Made by a program: the position numbers and the translations under genes | From: Neospora caninum Liverpool | Taxonomy: Eukaryota; Apicomplexa; Conoidasida; Eucoccidiorida; Sarcocystidae | Direction of reading: 5' to 3' | Assembly: GCF_000208865.1 (NCBI RefSeq) | Contig: NC_018392.1 | Span: 1,880,793-1,944,792 of the forward strand | DNA: 64,000 nucleotides | Shown here: positions 13,986 to 27,273 of the stretch, piece by piece | Layout of the letters: each line of letters begins with the position of its first letter | How positions within the stretch are numbered: position 1 is the stretch's first letter | The notes under the pieces: generated by a model | The model's input: the letters and a program-made list of their open reading frames with translations, nothing else | Databases searched by the model: none | Told to the model about the DNA's origin: nothing

Positions 13986-14723
13986 ATGAAGGGGACACGC
14001 GAGAGAGCAGTCCAAACGGACTCCCCTCGCAGTGACCCGGATCCCTCCAGACAGGTCCTGTGCGGCCACTGTCTTCCGAGGACGAACGAGGTGACCGCAT
14101 TTGTTTTTTCTGCCGATGCGGGCCGAGGCTTTTGTTCATCTCGGTGTTCCGGATGCTCGTGTGTGAACACCGGACAGTTTTCTCTTCCTCCAGAGAGCGC
14201 GCCCGAAAGGCGTTTCCGAAAGGCCGAGAGCAGAGGCGGATTAAAGAAGACGCAGGAGAAGTGGCGTCTTTGCGAGAGGGGAGCAGACGAGCTCCCTCCC
14301 TGGCAGTTTCGCTCAACAGAGAAAGGAAGAGCACACGATAAGGATGGTGCGAAGTTCTACTTGCACCAGGGGGCGGACCGTCCTGACGACGCTCTCGATC
14401 TCGCTAGCGTCGCGGCAGCTGAACCTTCCCTACCTATCCTTGATCCTGGCATGGTTGCCGCCACGGGAGCGTTTCTTCTGCTTTTTGCAGGTTTCATTTT
14501 TGTGACTTGCTTGTACGCCATGGTCATATCTAAGCTTGACTGGGGTAGTACGGCGGAAACGAATACTAGGCCAGTACATGAGGGGGAACAAGAAGGCCGG
14601 TCCGCTGTTGAAGCCATTCGGGATGACTATTACTACTGTCTTCTCGCGCCTCTCTCTCTTGTCACATTGTTCCCATTTGTGCATTGGAATTGGCTGAGTA
14701 TGAAATTTTTCCGTCATGCGTGA
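13986..14723 (+). CDS. PIGY: PIG-Y-like GPI-GlcNAc transferase subunit, with long N-terminal extension
   Basis: The C-terminal ~100 residues have two membrane segments: one after GMVAATG (AFLLLFAGFIFVTCLYAMV) and one after YYYC (LLAPLSLVTLFPFVHW). The protein ends WNWLSMKFFRHA. The very end, an aromatic/W-x-W block followed by K-hydrophobic-FRH at the C-terminus, is the hallmark of PIG-Y, the small subunit of the ER complex that puts GlcNAc on phosphatidylinositol in the first step of GPI anchor synthesis. PIG-Y is usually about 70 residues; here about 140 Cys- and charge-rich residues precede the membrane part, including CGHC and CSSRCSGCSC. The ATG at 13986 is the first in-frame one; the open frame extends upstream to a TTG and codes a further hydrophobic stretch, so an upstream exon is possible. 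It converges on VPS35. The family call rests on a short C-terminal match and could be wrong. Confidence 0.6.
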   Translation: MKGTRERAVQTDSPRSDPDPSRQVLCGHCLPRTNEVTAFVFSADAGRGFCSSRCSGCSCVNTGQFSLPPESAPERRFRKAESRGGLKKTQEKWRLCERGADELPPWQFRSTEKGRAHDKDGAKFYLHQGADRPDDALDLASVAAAEPSLPILDPGMVAATGAFLLLFAGFIFVTCLYAMVISKLDWGSTAETNTRPVHEGEQEGRSAVEAIRDDYYYCLLAPLSLVTLFPFVHWNWLSMKFFRHA

Positions 14724-16338
14724 GAAACTGTGAACAAACACTCGAAAAATCACTGACCCTCCTTTCTGGCGAGCTTCGATGGGCGAGCGTCATTTCAGGC
14801 ACATCACCGCTAGCAATCAGGTTCGTTTCTCGGGGGGAATTTGAAGAGGGAAACCCGTTTTTTTACCCGACGCTTTTATATTCTCACCTTGGTTTCATAT
14901 ATTTAGCATGAAAAGCGGTGCGTGGCTCCACTACAACCTAGTTGACTACGCATGGTTGTCAGGCAAATCGGCAGGAGGCATGTATGCTGTCCATCGGGGT
15001 TGTCGCCAAGAGGACCTAATCACCACTTGACACAGATTTGGACCAAAGTGACAGTAGTCACCATTATTCTTGCAGACACAGGAAGCTTCGCTTTCTTGAT
15101 ACCTCTAGCAGCCCCACACGCTTCTGAAAACGGATGGCAGCCCACTGACTTCGTTGTCCTGCTGAGATGTATGCGCCCCCGTGGATGACAAATCCGGAAA
15201 TGTGATCAGGGGCCCTTGCTCAGTGGCTGTCGAGAAGAATGTGCGCCGCCTTCTAAGTCACGAATTCAAAATCTGTCTACATGCCTGTACTACTAGTCGC
15301 CTGCAGTTCGGGGAGGAGGGCCGGTAGGGGGGGCTGGAGCGGCGACTTGGTTGGGTGGCATTATGCGCCCTCCCTGCTTCTCCAGTTCTCACTGTCCTTT
15401 CTTCTACTGTGCATCCTACGTTCTGACCAAAGTAGACAGCTTCTGCGAGTATGAGGAAATCAAAGGCCCATCTGTTGGGTGCGGACAGAAATTCTTCCAC
15501 CTGTGTGAGAACGATATTTCCTGGGGAGCGAGGACGATAAAATTCCTGGGGAATCTTTCTGTGCGTGTCACTGCTGCCAAGCAGGTGTATTTCCCGCTGC
15601 GCTCACATTGGCATCATATCCATGACCTCGAACAGCGGTACAAACGTGTAGGTCGCTACCGGCTAATAGTTGGAAGCACGGGCCGTTCTCGTTATTCAGA
15701 CGTAACATGATAGGTACACAGCAGAGCCGCAGAGGAGGAGACAGGGGGACGAGAAAGAGGAAAGAAAGAGCAGAGGAAAGACGAGGAGAGACAAGGAGAG
15801 GTCGACGAACTGAAGTACTTACGGCGAACACCGCACAGGGGCGGCGTTCGATGGGAAGGTTACAGTAGAGAGGGAAAAACGAGCCCTGAGGTCTATTTAG
15901 AAACACTGAGTCTTCTGATTCTTCGAGGTGAAACGGCAGCGCATGTCGAACCCCAGTCGCGCCAGATGCCGCTGGATCTCCGAGACAGTGTCACACCCGG
16001 GAAGAAAATGGTGCCTGCATGCACTCGCCAAGAGACACTTTATTCTTTTACGAAAGACAAAGCAGGTATAGAGCTTTCGCATCTTCCAAAATGTCGCGCC
16101 GGGAGTCCCGGCAGTCCCTTCTCTTTCACTTTTCACCAGGTGTCTCGTCAGTGAAACACTTGTGTTCGAAAATGCGCGAATCCTCCCCAGCGAAAAAAAA
16201 ACGAGACACCTGATCAACAAAGGCGCCGAGAACCCGAAAAGACATCCCGGAGACACAGCGAAAGAGCAAGTCGACACCACGCGAGCGAGTCGCTGTATCA
16301 ACATCGCACTGCATCTTTCTTGACCCGCATCTTTCTGC
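14724..16338. other. Convergent intergenic region (3' ends of PIG-Y-like gene and VPS35)
   Basis: The two flanking genes point at each other, so this 1.6-kb stretch should hold both 3' UTRs and polyadenylation sites. Short open frames are present but none has a domain or fitting splice sites. I see nothing else in it. Confidence 0.5.
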
Positions 16339-17038
16339 TTAGGACGTTGAAACCTTGATTTCGTTCAGTCCAGTGAGGCCTGCAGAGAAGCGACAAGAAG
16401 TCAACGCACCGTCGGCGTGCGAAAGTGCGCTTGGAATCCACCCGAGACACCGGACCCGCGGACTCCACGTTCGGGACTTGCACAGGGTCGAGGGGTCACA
16501 AGTTTAGATGCGCAGAAACGGAAACTTTTTCGTCAGCGTTTTAAAGCTGATCCCTCTAAGCTAATGCCACTGTCAACTTGAAAACCATTGCCCGAACCTC
16601 GCAGCAGCAAGCTATCTCTGCGTTGCATCGTCCGCTCTACCTGCACTCATCTGTGATCACTTTTCAGGCCATGCACACGGACCTTAGGGTTCAGTTGAAG
16701 GCCGCGCCTTTTCTCCACAGAATTCCACACCGTCCGGAACGCCTCACCTCTCCATTTGGCGCCTTCCGTCTCCTTCTTCCGCTTCAAGTAGCGCACTGTG
16801 TTGTGGAAACTCGCGAGAGCCTCTTCCTGGCCGACCTCTGCGACGACAGAGACATTCCAATCGCGAGAGAAGTGAGTCAGCGCCATTCGCAAAGGAAGAG
16901 CCGCCCACGCCCCCAGATGGATCTAGCGCTCGTTCCACCGCTCACTGCCGCATCCACAGTCAAGCTATCAAACTGATATGCTTGGGTACCTGGACTCTTC
17001 GACCGCGTCCTTCTGCCTATCCATGTATCTATGCCCCT

Positions 17039-17099
<61 letters not shown>

Positions 17100-18032
17100 C
17101 ATATGCTTTTGAATGCGCTGCCCGCCGACGTGGACCATCTGCTTGTATCTGCATGTCTTCCTGTCTGTCTCTCTAACCCCCTTGTTACGCATTGGCACGC
17201 ATCAGTCTCCACACATCTAGCTACGTGAAGATCCTCCCCAGGCCAGTAAAAACATGGAGACGCTTGGAAAAGACAAGAGGAGATACGACACATCAAACCG
17301 TTTCACGGTTACCTCGAGCGCGCCGGACAAGCAAACGGAGACTCATCCGGCCGCCGTTTAGTACACGGGCTCAGATGTGCTTCTGTTCTCTGCCACAAAC
17401 CGCGGCGACCGAGTACGGCCCCCAAACCAAAAGTGATATAGAGGTATCGACGCTACAAGGAACACTCGAACTTTGCTCTGAAAAACCCCGCAACGATTAC
17501 GCACGGCCTGCAGACGTCGACACACGCGAGAGCCTAAATATATGTCGCACGATACAAATTAAGCGTCTCTCAGTCGCAAGGGAGTAACACAGGTGCGTTT
17601 CCGGCGCCGACAGGATCCTGACCTTGTAGGGCGAAGTTGACATGTTCTGCACAAAGCGCGAGGAGGTTCTGAATGAAGTCCACAGTCACCTGAAGAATGC
17701 CGAGCAACACAGCGCAATTTCTCTCCTCGACTGGTCCCGAGTCTCTGCGTGTCCCTGGCCCTCTCTTCAAAAATGGGAAGAAAGCCTTCCGGGAACGTGG
17801 CCTTTCCGTCAGACGCGTTTTTCGCTTCACGTGCAGACGTTGTGATAAATATGTTTACCCATATTCACACTTTGGCACGAATCAGGATTTAGGAAGTTGC
17901 GCAGATACCATCGGGTTCACACATGCATACACAGCCTTTGCCAAGCGACTGAGCGAAACATAACTAAATAAAGTACGAAAGACTCAAACACTTTTAGTCC
18001 CTTCGTACTTGCAACTTGAGACAGCTGTGCAC

Positions 18033-18063
<31 letters not shown>

Positions 18064-21000
18064 AATCTTATGTGTGCGAACATTTGAAGTCGATACGCTC
18101 TCTCTATCTCGGTGGAGACATCGGGAACGGGAAGAAAGGAAACGAGCGCCCAGAGCTTTTAGTCCTTACCTCGTGGTTGTCCCGCTCATAGTAATAGATG
18201 TATTTGTCCAGAATATCGGTAAACAAACAAACATGGGAGGTGGAGGACTGGACGGCAATGTCGGCAATTTTCAAGCACTTTTGCAGACACTCCAGGACCC
18301 TTCGAGAGTCGCGAACGCTTTCCTACGAAAAAGACCAGAGAGACGCGGGGTTCCTGTAACAACTACGGCGTCGCATTCTTCTCGGCTCTCAGGGCGCACA
18401 GAAAGAACAAAAGAACAGAGAACGCGAAACACCGCGTGACAGCGGGACAAAAAGTAGGTGCCGCACCCCTACGACCGTCTCGACGGTCTGCCGGGGAACT
18501 GCAGACGACAAAGTAAAACGCTACGGAAAGATATATGCAGATATCGGTATACGCCTCTTTCTCGATGGATGCCCGTCAAGTTTAAAAAGGCAACACTTGA
18601 TAGGACTCACAGAACGCAAATTATCAGCTCGTGAGAGACGAAGAGAGAACAAAGCGGGATGGCCGAAACTCTACCGTTCGAGAAACGGACTCGCTATTCT
18701 CAGTCGGTGCCCGAGATGAGTGTGTCGACACACGCAAAAGGAACTGTCAAACAAGACTCCGAAAACGTTTTAGGGCCGCACAGAGGATTTCCAGGCATCT
18801 TCAAAAAGTATCGAAGAAGCCAGAAAATACATCGTGAAGTGGGACACGAGCGACTTACGTTGTTCCAGAAGAGGTGCGAGCACGTGAGGATCGCTCGGCA
18901 CTGATCGGGCCTCTTGAGCAGCTTGGCCGCGTGCTGTGTAATTTTTGCGCTGATATTTTCGTAGTTTTCTTTTTCCAGGGTGTGGATGTGACCGACGACA
19001 GACCCCACAAATTCCGAGATTAAATTGAACTGGGACTTGCTGTCGGAGATTTCTTCTTCGTAACACACGAGGGCTTGCGTCAGGTACTCGTACGTAATCG
19101 CCTCGTAGGAGCCGGGGAAACGCAGATTTGCACCGTCGGCTACGATCGCTGCCATGAGGAAGAGACGAAGCGCTGCCTAGCAGAGACATGGCGACACACA
19201 TACAGAGAGAAAAAAAGTGAACGGAAGAAAAAGTGAAGGGAAGAAAAAGTGAAGGGGAGAAAAAGTGAAGAAGAAAAGGGAGAGAAACAGGTGGGAAGGG
19301 ATGTTGATGGACTGTCAAGGGGAGAACGAGATGCAGCAGAGAGAAAAGACAGCCGAGACGGAGTCAGAAACGGGACAGGATAAAGAGAGAAGGGAGGAAA
19401 CGCGAGCGGCAGGAAAGACGGAATCAGGCTCTGGAGGAAAGAATGCGAGATGTCCAAAAAAGGGATACGGGTATACCAAAAAGAGGCGGGCGGAGAGAAC
19501 CAGTGTTTTTTGTGGCTAGTGACCAAAGACAGGTGTGGTGCCGCGAGAGCGAAAGGGAAACCTAAGAGAGATGCCGCGAATGGAAAACACCTAGGACAGC
19601 CAACTGGAGGCCCAGGATCACCTCGAAATCTACATAAGTCAACTTCCGTCCATACAGGACTCGTCACGAGTATCTGCCTGCATGGAGGCGTCCACATGTT
19701 GGCTAGACCTCTTCTTCATGCATGCATGTTTGGATATTGATCGATTGCCATGCATGACGACTTTGACAGGTATGCTTCTCTCTTTGCACAGTGGCACAGA
19801 CACGTCCCGAAGGAAAGAGGAAGCGTTGAGCGAGGGAGTGCAGAAGACAGAGCCTACCTGGGCGTTGCACTGAACAAGCTGCGTGCAGGATCCATGGACG
19901 AACTGGAAAACTTTCTTGGCGGAGACAGTCGGGGCGGGCAGATCTGAGTCTCCGCGTTGGTGCTCTTCGGCACGGTCGAGAATGCGCGGCACCAGCTGAA
20001 GCGCCGCAATGACGAGGGGCGGGAGAGTGTACCGCAGACGCCTCAAACCACCTTAGCGCACGACAAAAGGAAAGAACCGAGAAAACGATCGACAGGTGAG
20101 GGACGCGGGAACAAAAAGCCCGCGGCAAGATGGAGAGGGAAGAGAAAGAGGACTGCAAAGTCGCGACAGCGAAGAAAAACGCAACGGGCCAGAAAGGAAA
20201 CAAGCGGAGGAACAGGGGTGGAGAGGAGAGGACGAACTCGTCAGAGCACTGGTGCGCTTTACAGCGGAGCAACGCCGAACGCGCGTCGCCGAAAACGTAG
20301 GCATCTGCCATGACACGCCGCGCCTAGCATATCTCTGAAAAGCCGCGAACGCCGACCGCTATCCGCAAATGCTAGACTCGAGACAGATCACTACGCACAT
20401 CCCTTTGTGTCTGTCTATCTGCCCACCGGTCCGACGAGCCCGCGCTCAGTTCACAACCACGTCTCGATATCTCTCCAAATGCCGATCCATGTCTTTTGAA
20501 TTTTCTGTGTCGCTACGAGTTCCCCAGACAGAACGTGGTGGAGCGCGAGAGTCTCTTTGTTCTCTTGGCTGTGCGTTTCCCTTCTTCACTGGAGAAGAGC
20601 GCCTTTCTCCTTTGCTTTTACCTTCGCCGAATTTTTCCCTCGCAATACACAGAAGAGCAAAGTGGAGGTCGGTGTCGGGGTTGTGAATGAGGTGAACGAG
20701 CTTGCTGACGTTCTGCTGCTCAGCACTGAAGGACGAGGAGGCGCTGCCTTCCTCTTCGTCCAGCGGTGTGTCTGGGGCATCCAGAACGAGGGGGGAAATG
20801 AAGTCCAGGAACCGCGTTAACGCCGACGGTTGGTCCAGCGCGACATTCGAGCCGAGCACCGCAGACACCATGGAGACCGCGACTGCATGCAAAGAAGCGG
20901 GGGCCGCAAAAATCCGCGTTAGGCACGTTTCGCGAAGCCGCGAGAGCGCGCGGGGAGGGACACAACCCCCCGAGAAGGGCGTCGCCTCCCCTTCCTCGTC

Positions 21001-24000
21001 TGGTTCTCCTCCCTCCTCGCGGATCCGGGGTTGACCCGTTCAGTCTCGCTGAAGAACCGCGTACCCTGTTTCCTCGTGTCAAAGTCGAGATACCCCATGA
21101 GGCAAGGGAAGTGGTCCAATTCGAGAACGGACAAGGAGAGCGTGCGTAAGGGAGAGGAAAGGAGCTCGACGACGGCCTCGACACCGGCCGGGGACAGGCG
21201 CGGCTGGTCACCGTTTCGGTCCTCGCGGCCGCCTTCTCTCTTCTCGGGCAGACACCGAGACAGCAGCAGCGCCGTGGAGGCGAGAATGCCGTCGACGTGC
21301 TCAACCCGGTCAGGGAAAAGAGTGAGTGTGAAGGAGAGAAACGCCATTTGGAGCTCCAAAAGGGCCGTTAAGTCTGTGGACGTTTGCCTGCCAGACTCAA
21401 GCGAATTCGCGACGCCTTTCAGGCCGTTCGGTTCAGGCGCACTAGACTCAGAGAGAGAAAGCAGGTAGCGGTCCTGAAGCTCGAGAATGTACCGCCGGAA
21501 GAGAGCGAAAACGTCCACGTCTGCAGGCACACTCTGCAACAGGGAGGACAGACAGGCAAAAGAGCGAACATGGCGCGCGTGGGGAGCAGCCGGACAAAAG
21601 TGCGAAGGAAAAAAGGGGAAGGTAGAACAGCCGAGGCTGCCGCCACTTCTACGAAAGAGAGATACAGGAGGCTGGACGCTGACGGATAGAAAAGGATAAC
21701 CGTGTGCGCCCCGTTTTGACGGAAAGGAGACGGAGACAGACCGCGTCGCGACAAAAGACACAACGGGGCACCGAGAGGAGGAAAGAGGCAGTGGCCGCAC
21801 GTGCAATTTGAGGGCTTGCGCACCCTGCGCAGCCACATGCACCACCGTGCCGACCGCGTTGCGTGGCCATGGCAGGGCGCAAAAGCAAGAAGGGAGTTGC
21901 AGACTCGCGCGCCAGCATCGAGCTTTCGTGGTGTGAAAGGTGCGTTGCCTGACGCGGGTTTTTGGCGGCAAGGCGCCTCTTGCATAAGCATGCTACTCGG
22001 AATTTCAGAGCCGCAAGATGAGCACCCATTCCTTTCTCACCTCGGGCTCCGACTGGACAAAGTTCGCAAGACGGTTGAGCAGATTGACGAAGATGGCCTT
22101 TAGGTCGACTGTACAAGGAAGCACCACAGAGCCCGCGCGTCGTTTTCCCAGAGCCGCCACCTCACGTCTTTCGATCACAGAACCGCAGTGTGCCTTCGCT
22201 GCGAGAGCGCCTTGCGCGCGTCTTACCCGTGGGCTGAACGTTCAGGCACGCCTGGAGAAAAGGGTCCAACGTCTGCAAGTGACATTCGTCGGAGAAGACC
22301 TGAATGATGCAGTCGAGGAGGTATTGCTGAGCCATGCCGTCTCGACAGCCGACGACTTGCTCCAGCAGGCGAGGCAGCGCTTCCTCCTTGTAGAATTCCA
22401 CGCTCATTCCGTCCAGCTGGGCCATGCGGACGAGCGTGGACCCCACGAGGACGCGGAGGTCGTGCCGCTCCTTTTCTCGCTTTTGACGTTCACGCGCACT
22501 CCCTTGGTGTTGAAGGCGAACCCACAGGCGCGCGGCTTCTGTGAAGTTTGTGAGCAGGAACGCGAACGCGTCGTTCATCGTTCCTGCGCCTTCTCTGAGG
22601 AACCACGCAGAGAGGATGCAGAGAAACAAGGTGCGCCAGCGTCAGAGCTAAAGAGCGTCAGGAAAACAGAGAGAAAAAGCGAGACGACCCGGAAGAACTT
22701 GTCGCCTGGACTCGAAACCAGGAGGCTCGGCGGCCGCCAGAAGAAACCGAAAAAAGCAAGGTCAAAAAACACTCCGTGGCGTAATTTTTCGGGGACTTGG
22801 TGCACATGGACGCACACCGCACGGAGAGGCGGAGAGCACGAAAAGAGGGACGATCAAGGCGGAACCAAGCGACACGACCAGAAAAACGACCAGCACGGAT
22901 TCCGACGCGGCTGTTGCTCAGCGCAGAAAGGACGACTTTGACGGCGAACCGGCGAGAGCCGTACCTTTCGTATTCGGAGCCCACGTCGGGAAGTTTGTCT
23001 TTGCACATCTGCGTGAGGTAGAAGCGAAGAAAGAGGCCGCGCATCGGGTGTTGGACGCCCTTGCAGAGTTCCGTCATGTCTCGCAGAATGTCGCATGCAG
23101 GCGCTTCACGCGATTTGATGTAGCTTGCGCCGACAGTGATGAGGAGATACAGACGCGGAATGATGTTCCCTGCGTGCTGAACGGACTCGTACAGCTCGGA
23201 CATCTTTCTGTTGTGGCGCGACTTGTCCGAAAAGAAGGCGGAGAGGTGTTGGAGCTCGTGGAAGACGAGCATGTCTAAAAGAAGACAAAAGCCCACAACC
23301 GCTGCCCTAGCGCCGTCGCCGTGCTGTCAGTAAGGGAACGAGGGACTCGAGGAAGACCAACTCCCGTTGACCACCAGCACGAATTCGTGAGGAACAGCGA
23401 TACTATACAATTCCCGCACCACATGGGAAACTCGGCAGGAAAAAGTTGCAAATGCCTCAGATCCTCCGAAGCCCAGACAGCGGCGAACTCCTGAAGGTCA
23501 CCTCTCTGGAGACGACAGGGTCCGGTACGGAACGGTTCACTCTCAGCCACTCGGGAAGAGGGGAGAAACCCCCTCTGGCAGGCGGTCTCGCCAGTGGGGC
23601 GAGGTCTGCAGAACTTCCCAGCTTACACAGTTCGTAGTAGGTCTTCGGCGAGAGGAGCGACGTGCGCAGCTCGCATATCATGTTGGAGGCGTGCTTTAGC
23701 GCCTCGCGCAGGTTATCGCTGTCCTGTACAAACACACACGGGGACGCACCGGAGAGCGGAGTCGACGCAGGTTGTTTCTGAACCTTCACTGCGGTTCTGT
23801 GCGCAAATTCCATGAAGCCTTCCACTGTCGCGAAACCACCCGTTCCGGGCATTTGGACTCTCTTTCCGCGGCGTCCGCAGTTCGCTGGCTAACCCACGGC
23901 AAGCGGCGCGCACGCCTCACGACGGGAGTCTCAGTAGCCAATACGTGGCCGGCGAGCTGTGAATGTCCTGCTTAGAGAGTCTCAAAGAGGCACCGACGCG

Positions 24001-24337
24001 GCCTTTGGTCTGACGGAACTTCTGCACACCCCGACAACCCCGTACCCGCCGACCGGTTCGAAACGCACACCCCTTTTGAAGCGCCTGGCATTTTAGAGGA
24101 ACAGAATCATGTAGGTCACTGGGAATGCCTCTCGGCGCGACTTCACTGGAGAGCGGAACGGAAATGGGGTACGCGAGACATTGGATCCAGAGGAAAACGC
24201 AGCCACATTCCCGAGATGCCGCAAGCAGTCTGCCTGTGGGGTGTACGTACAATTGCGCGTTTCATGTAGCGCGCCTGCTCCTTGACAACTGCGGACGCCT
24301 CGTCCAGCAGTTTCTCCTGGTCGTGTTCCATAATCAT
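16339..24337 (-). CDS. VPS35: VPS35, retromer cargo-recognition scaffold
   Basis: Thirteen exons on the minus strand: 24337-24251, 23723-23627, 23274-22965, 22594-22227, 22108-22041, 21533-21065, 20882-20622, 20051-19858, 19176-18859, 18322-18170, 17689-17623, 16837-16748 and 16379-16339. They join in phase to 2523 nt, 840 residues, close to the usual ~800 for VPS35. The N-terminus carries [23 protein letters not shown] and, at residues 101-104, the PRLY motif in [10 protein letters not shown] that VPS35 uses to hold VPS26. Later blocks such as [17 protein letters not shown]-type (here VLVGSTLV), [32 protein letters not shown] and [11 protein letters not shown] are typical alpha-solenoid family signatures. 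VPS35 binds VPS26 and VPS29 and returns cargo from endosomes to the Golgi; in Toxoplasma retromer is linked to secretory-organelle biogenesis. Low-complexity inserts are few, unlike other genes here. The start is the first ATG after an in-frame stop. Confidence 0.95.
17042..17100. repeat. (TA)n followed by (CATA)n microsatellite
   Basis: About 14 TA units pass directly into about seven CATA units, within the intron between the VPS35 exons at 17689-17623 and 16837-16748. Compound repeats of this kind are prone to length change. Confidence 0.95.
18037..18062. repeat. (TA)n microsatellite
   Basis: About 12 TA units in the intron between the VPS35 exons at 18322-18170 and 17689-17623. Confidence 0.95.
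19210..19273. repeat. Short tandem repeat (about 17 bp x 4) in a VPS35 intron
   Basis: A GAAGAAAAAGTGAAGGG-like unit is repeated about four times with small changes in the intron between the VPS35 exons at 20051-19858 and 19176-18859. It lies just downstream of the acceptor's own polypyrimidine region on the minus strand, where it reads as C/T-rich sequence. Confidence 0.8.
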
Positions 24338-27273
24338 CTTGAGAATTCAAAAGACACAGACCGACGGGGCGCTTCCCGTTTTGAGAGTGAGGCCCCGAAA
24401 CGCCTGCGACGACGCTGCGGCCGCCTCCCGAACGCTCTTAAAAACAGGCGTGCGTCCTGGAGGACCGGGCGCGATCCACTCAAACTGAAGCAGGGACACA
24501 AAGAAGAGGGAGGAGAGGAGGAATCCAAGAGGGCAGAGGCCCAGCAAGAAAAGAATGGTTGGGTCAGCAAAGCGAGAAAGCGCACGGCCTTCCCAGAACA
24601 AGTCGTTTCCGACGAGGAAGGGACGGACGCTAAGAGCCCCCGGACTACCTCACTAGGCAAAGTATCCGGTCTATGGAGAATGTGGGTAGCCAGTAGACAG
24701 ACGAGAAGCCTCGTGTTCGAGTTGAGGTTGTCGAAGATGGATGGTCCTGGTTGGGAAAGACAGACACCACGTAAGCGTGGCTACGGAGGCACCCCAACAA
24801 GAGACAAGTGCCCAAATGATATCCTGTGTCGTTACTGCGGAACTACACAACGGAACGACCGGTACGGGTTCGTTTTCGAAAAACACCACGGGGCATGGCA
24901 GCTCAATTAGCTGGCTGACGATAGACTGAGACGACGCAGCAGAACCCAGAGAGGAAACGTGAAGAATGGTTCTGCATCAGACCAATCTGTAAGAGACGCA
25001 AACAGCCTTTGGCTCTCTGATGCTCTGATGTGGACAGCACCGCAACGCTTTGCCAGACGGCCGGGCAAAACGCTGGCGGGCGCAGCAGTGTGACCGGAGA
25101 GGAAATCGGCGGACACACCCAGGCAGTAAACACGTCGACTCACGCACCGACACAGATCCGCCGCCTTCTTTGCGATGCATTCTCGAACAAAAATGCGTCA
25201 GCCGAAAGAATAATTACAGCAACAGACGGCCTCTGCCGGCCGCGGGGTTTTCGGTAAAACAGACGTGATGGCGGCCAATAGCAAGGCAACAACACAGGAT
25301 CCAGGGGTCCTTCCAACGGGAGGCGCGCCAGGATCAAAAATCCGACTGAGCAGTAAGGGGCCGATCCAGCCTCGGTGTTTGGCGTGTATTTGCAGCTAAA
25401 AGACGACAAAGCCAGAAAAAAGCCAGTGTGAGGCCAGGTTGAGAGGCGTACACTTTACGACGAACCTCTGCTGAAACAGTACCTTCGATGAATGCGCGAG
25501 GTGGTGTCTTGGCGGGAGTAAGCTGGATGTCCTTTACCGATACACGTTCACCACTTTCAGCCCACCCGACTGGCCAAAAACGATCCTCCGCGTCAGTGTT
25601 GTGTCGAAAGTGGGCTGCTGCAAGACCGTTCCACAAAACGGCACCAAGCGGAGAGGCCGGGCAAAACAACGGGGCTTCAGCTACCGAACGGTGGTTTGCA
25701 ACGCAACCCACTGTTTACCGGACTATAGTCGGTGCCGCAGGTCGGCCGGAGTTGCGGCGCACTAGCTCGAAAAAACAAGCTTCAACGCGTTTGCTTGGCA
25801 CTCATATGCTCTTTTAAACTCCAGGAAAACCAACGGAACCCGAAACTGGAGAGGAACTGTCCCTCCGGTCACACCACCGGAGGTGTGCAGGGATGCAGAG
25901 ATCGTCACCGTCAATGTCTTGCTCGAGCTCATGCAGAGGCTGGCTAGCGCCGAGTCGAGAGCCGTTGCTCCAGCAACCCACGTTGTTTTTCGCCTGTAAC
26001 TCCTGCCGCGCTTCTCGACAATAAGCGTAAGCTCTTTCTCGCGAATGGACGTTGGAGACAGCCGAACTGGGTGCGCGCGGGAGCAACGGGACGGAGCCTG
26101 GCGACGTAGTATGCAAGCTGTGTAACACATAAACGTCCGGTGAAGAGCACCGTTACGCCCTTCAGCCTAGCGTTAAACGGTCGATCGCTGCAGCCCACCG
26201 CATGTCGCTGGAAACGGGCGAACGAACTGGATACAATGTGTAGTGCTGGACGGCGCGGCCTCTCGTCGGAAGCCTTGCAGGAGGGCTGAGAGGTAGGCGG
26301 CGGTACACCACGCGAGGCAGTGCGTCTCGCATTACGTTCAAGTTAGCTGTCTCTGGCGTTAAGTCACGGCCGTAACAAGCGCCAAAACAGCTCCTAAGAG
26401 GTTTCCGAAGACGAAGCGCGTGCCGTGCCAAGGAGAAACCAGGCATGGGCAACAGGCGCGATTCCAGCGGGTCTCGAAGGCCGTCGTAGACGTGTCGGGA
26501 GTGACTGCCTCTGTTCGAACTCCAAAGTTGTGAATGCTCTTCGTCGAGTCGCCTAGATTTCGTCTAGCTGCACTGTGACCCAGAAAAAGCTTCTTGCTGT
26601 GCTAACAACCTACGTGACAGAAAACCGTCAGGAGAGAGGCCGTGGAGTGGCTGCCTTCTCTCTTAATTTTTTTTAGACTTGGCTGTCTAGTCTCCCACGC
26701 GTCTCTGGGATCGAAGGTACCGGTCTCCGACGTGTGACGAAGTCTGTGAGTGTTCCCGTGTTCTCCACTGCTGGACAACGCACCGCGCTGGCTTTATCCC
26801 GCAAATACCCCACCCATTTACTGGAAACTAAAGGAAGGCCTCCCGTCTCGAGTTCTGTTGCCCACATTTGCATACGGGCTACCGTTGACCTTGAAACTCC
26901 CCAAACTTCAATACACGGTTCCCCGCTTCACAAGAAAAAAACTTTTTAAAAAAGGCGCATGCTGACAGGATGACACACTTTGCCTGTTGAAAACGGGGGT
27001 TGACGTAAAAGCCACGCGGTCCCCCGTACATCAACTGCGACACAGTAAACACCCGGAGCCTCGCTCGAAAGTATTTGGTGGAAATGGACAGGCACGCTGA
27101 GGAACTCGGCTCTCGACATCTAAGCTGAGGAACATCAACGCCGCGCCTCCCTCGCCCACAACATCCTGCTTTCTCTGCGCGTTACACCTTCCCTCTTTCC
27201 CCCGCTGCGGTCCCGAAGGACTTCCGTTTCACACCCTTTCGTGTTTCTTCTCAAGTTTCGCGCTCCGTCCCTC
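24338..27273. other. Upstream flank of VPS35; no supportable gene
   Basis: This 2.9-kb spacer lies between the VPS35 start and the 3' end of the next minus-strand gene. It should contain the VPS35 promoter and 5' UTR plus the 3' UTR of the coiled-coil gene. Short open frames in all frames show no domain and no consistent splice structure. Confidence 0.5.
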
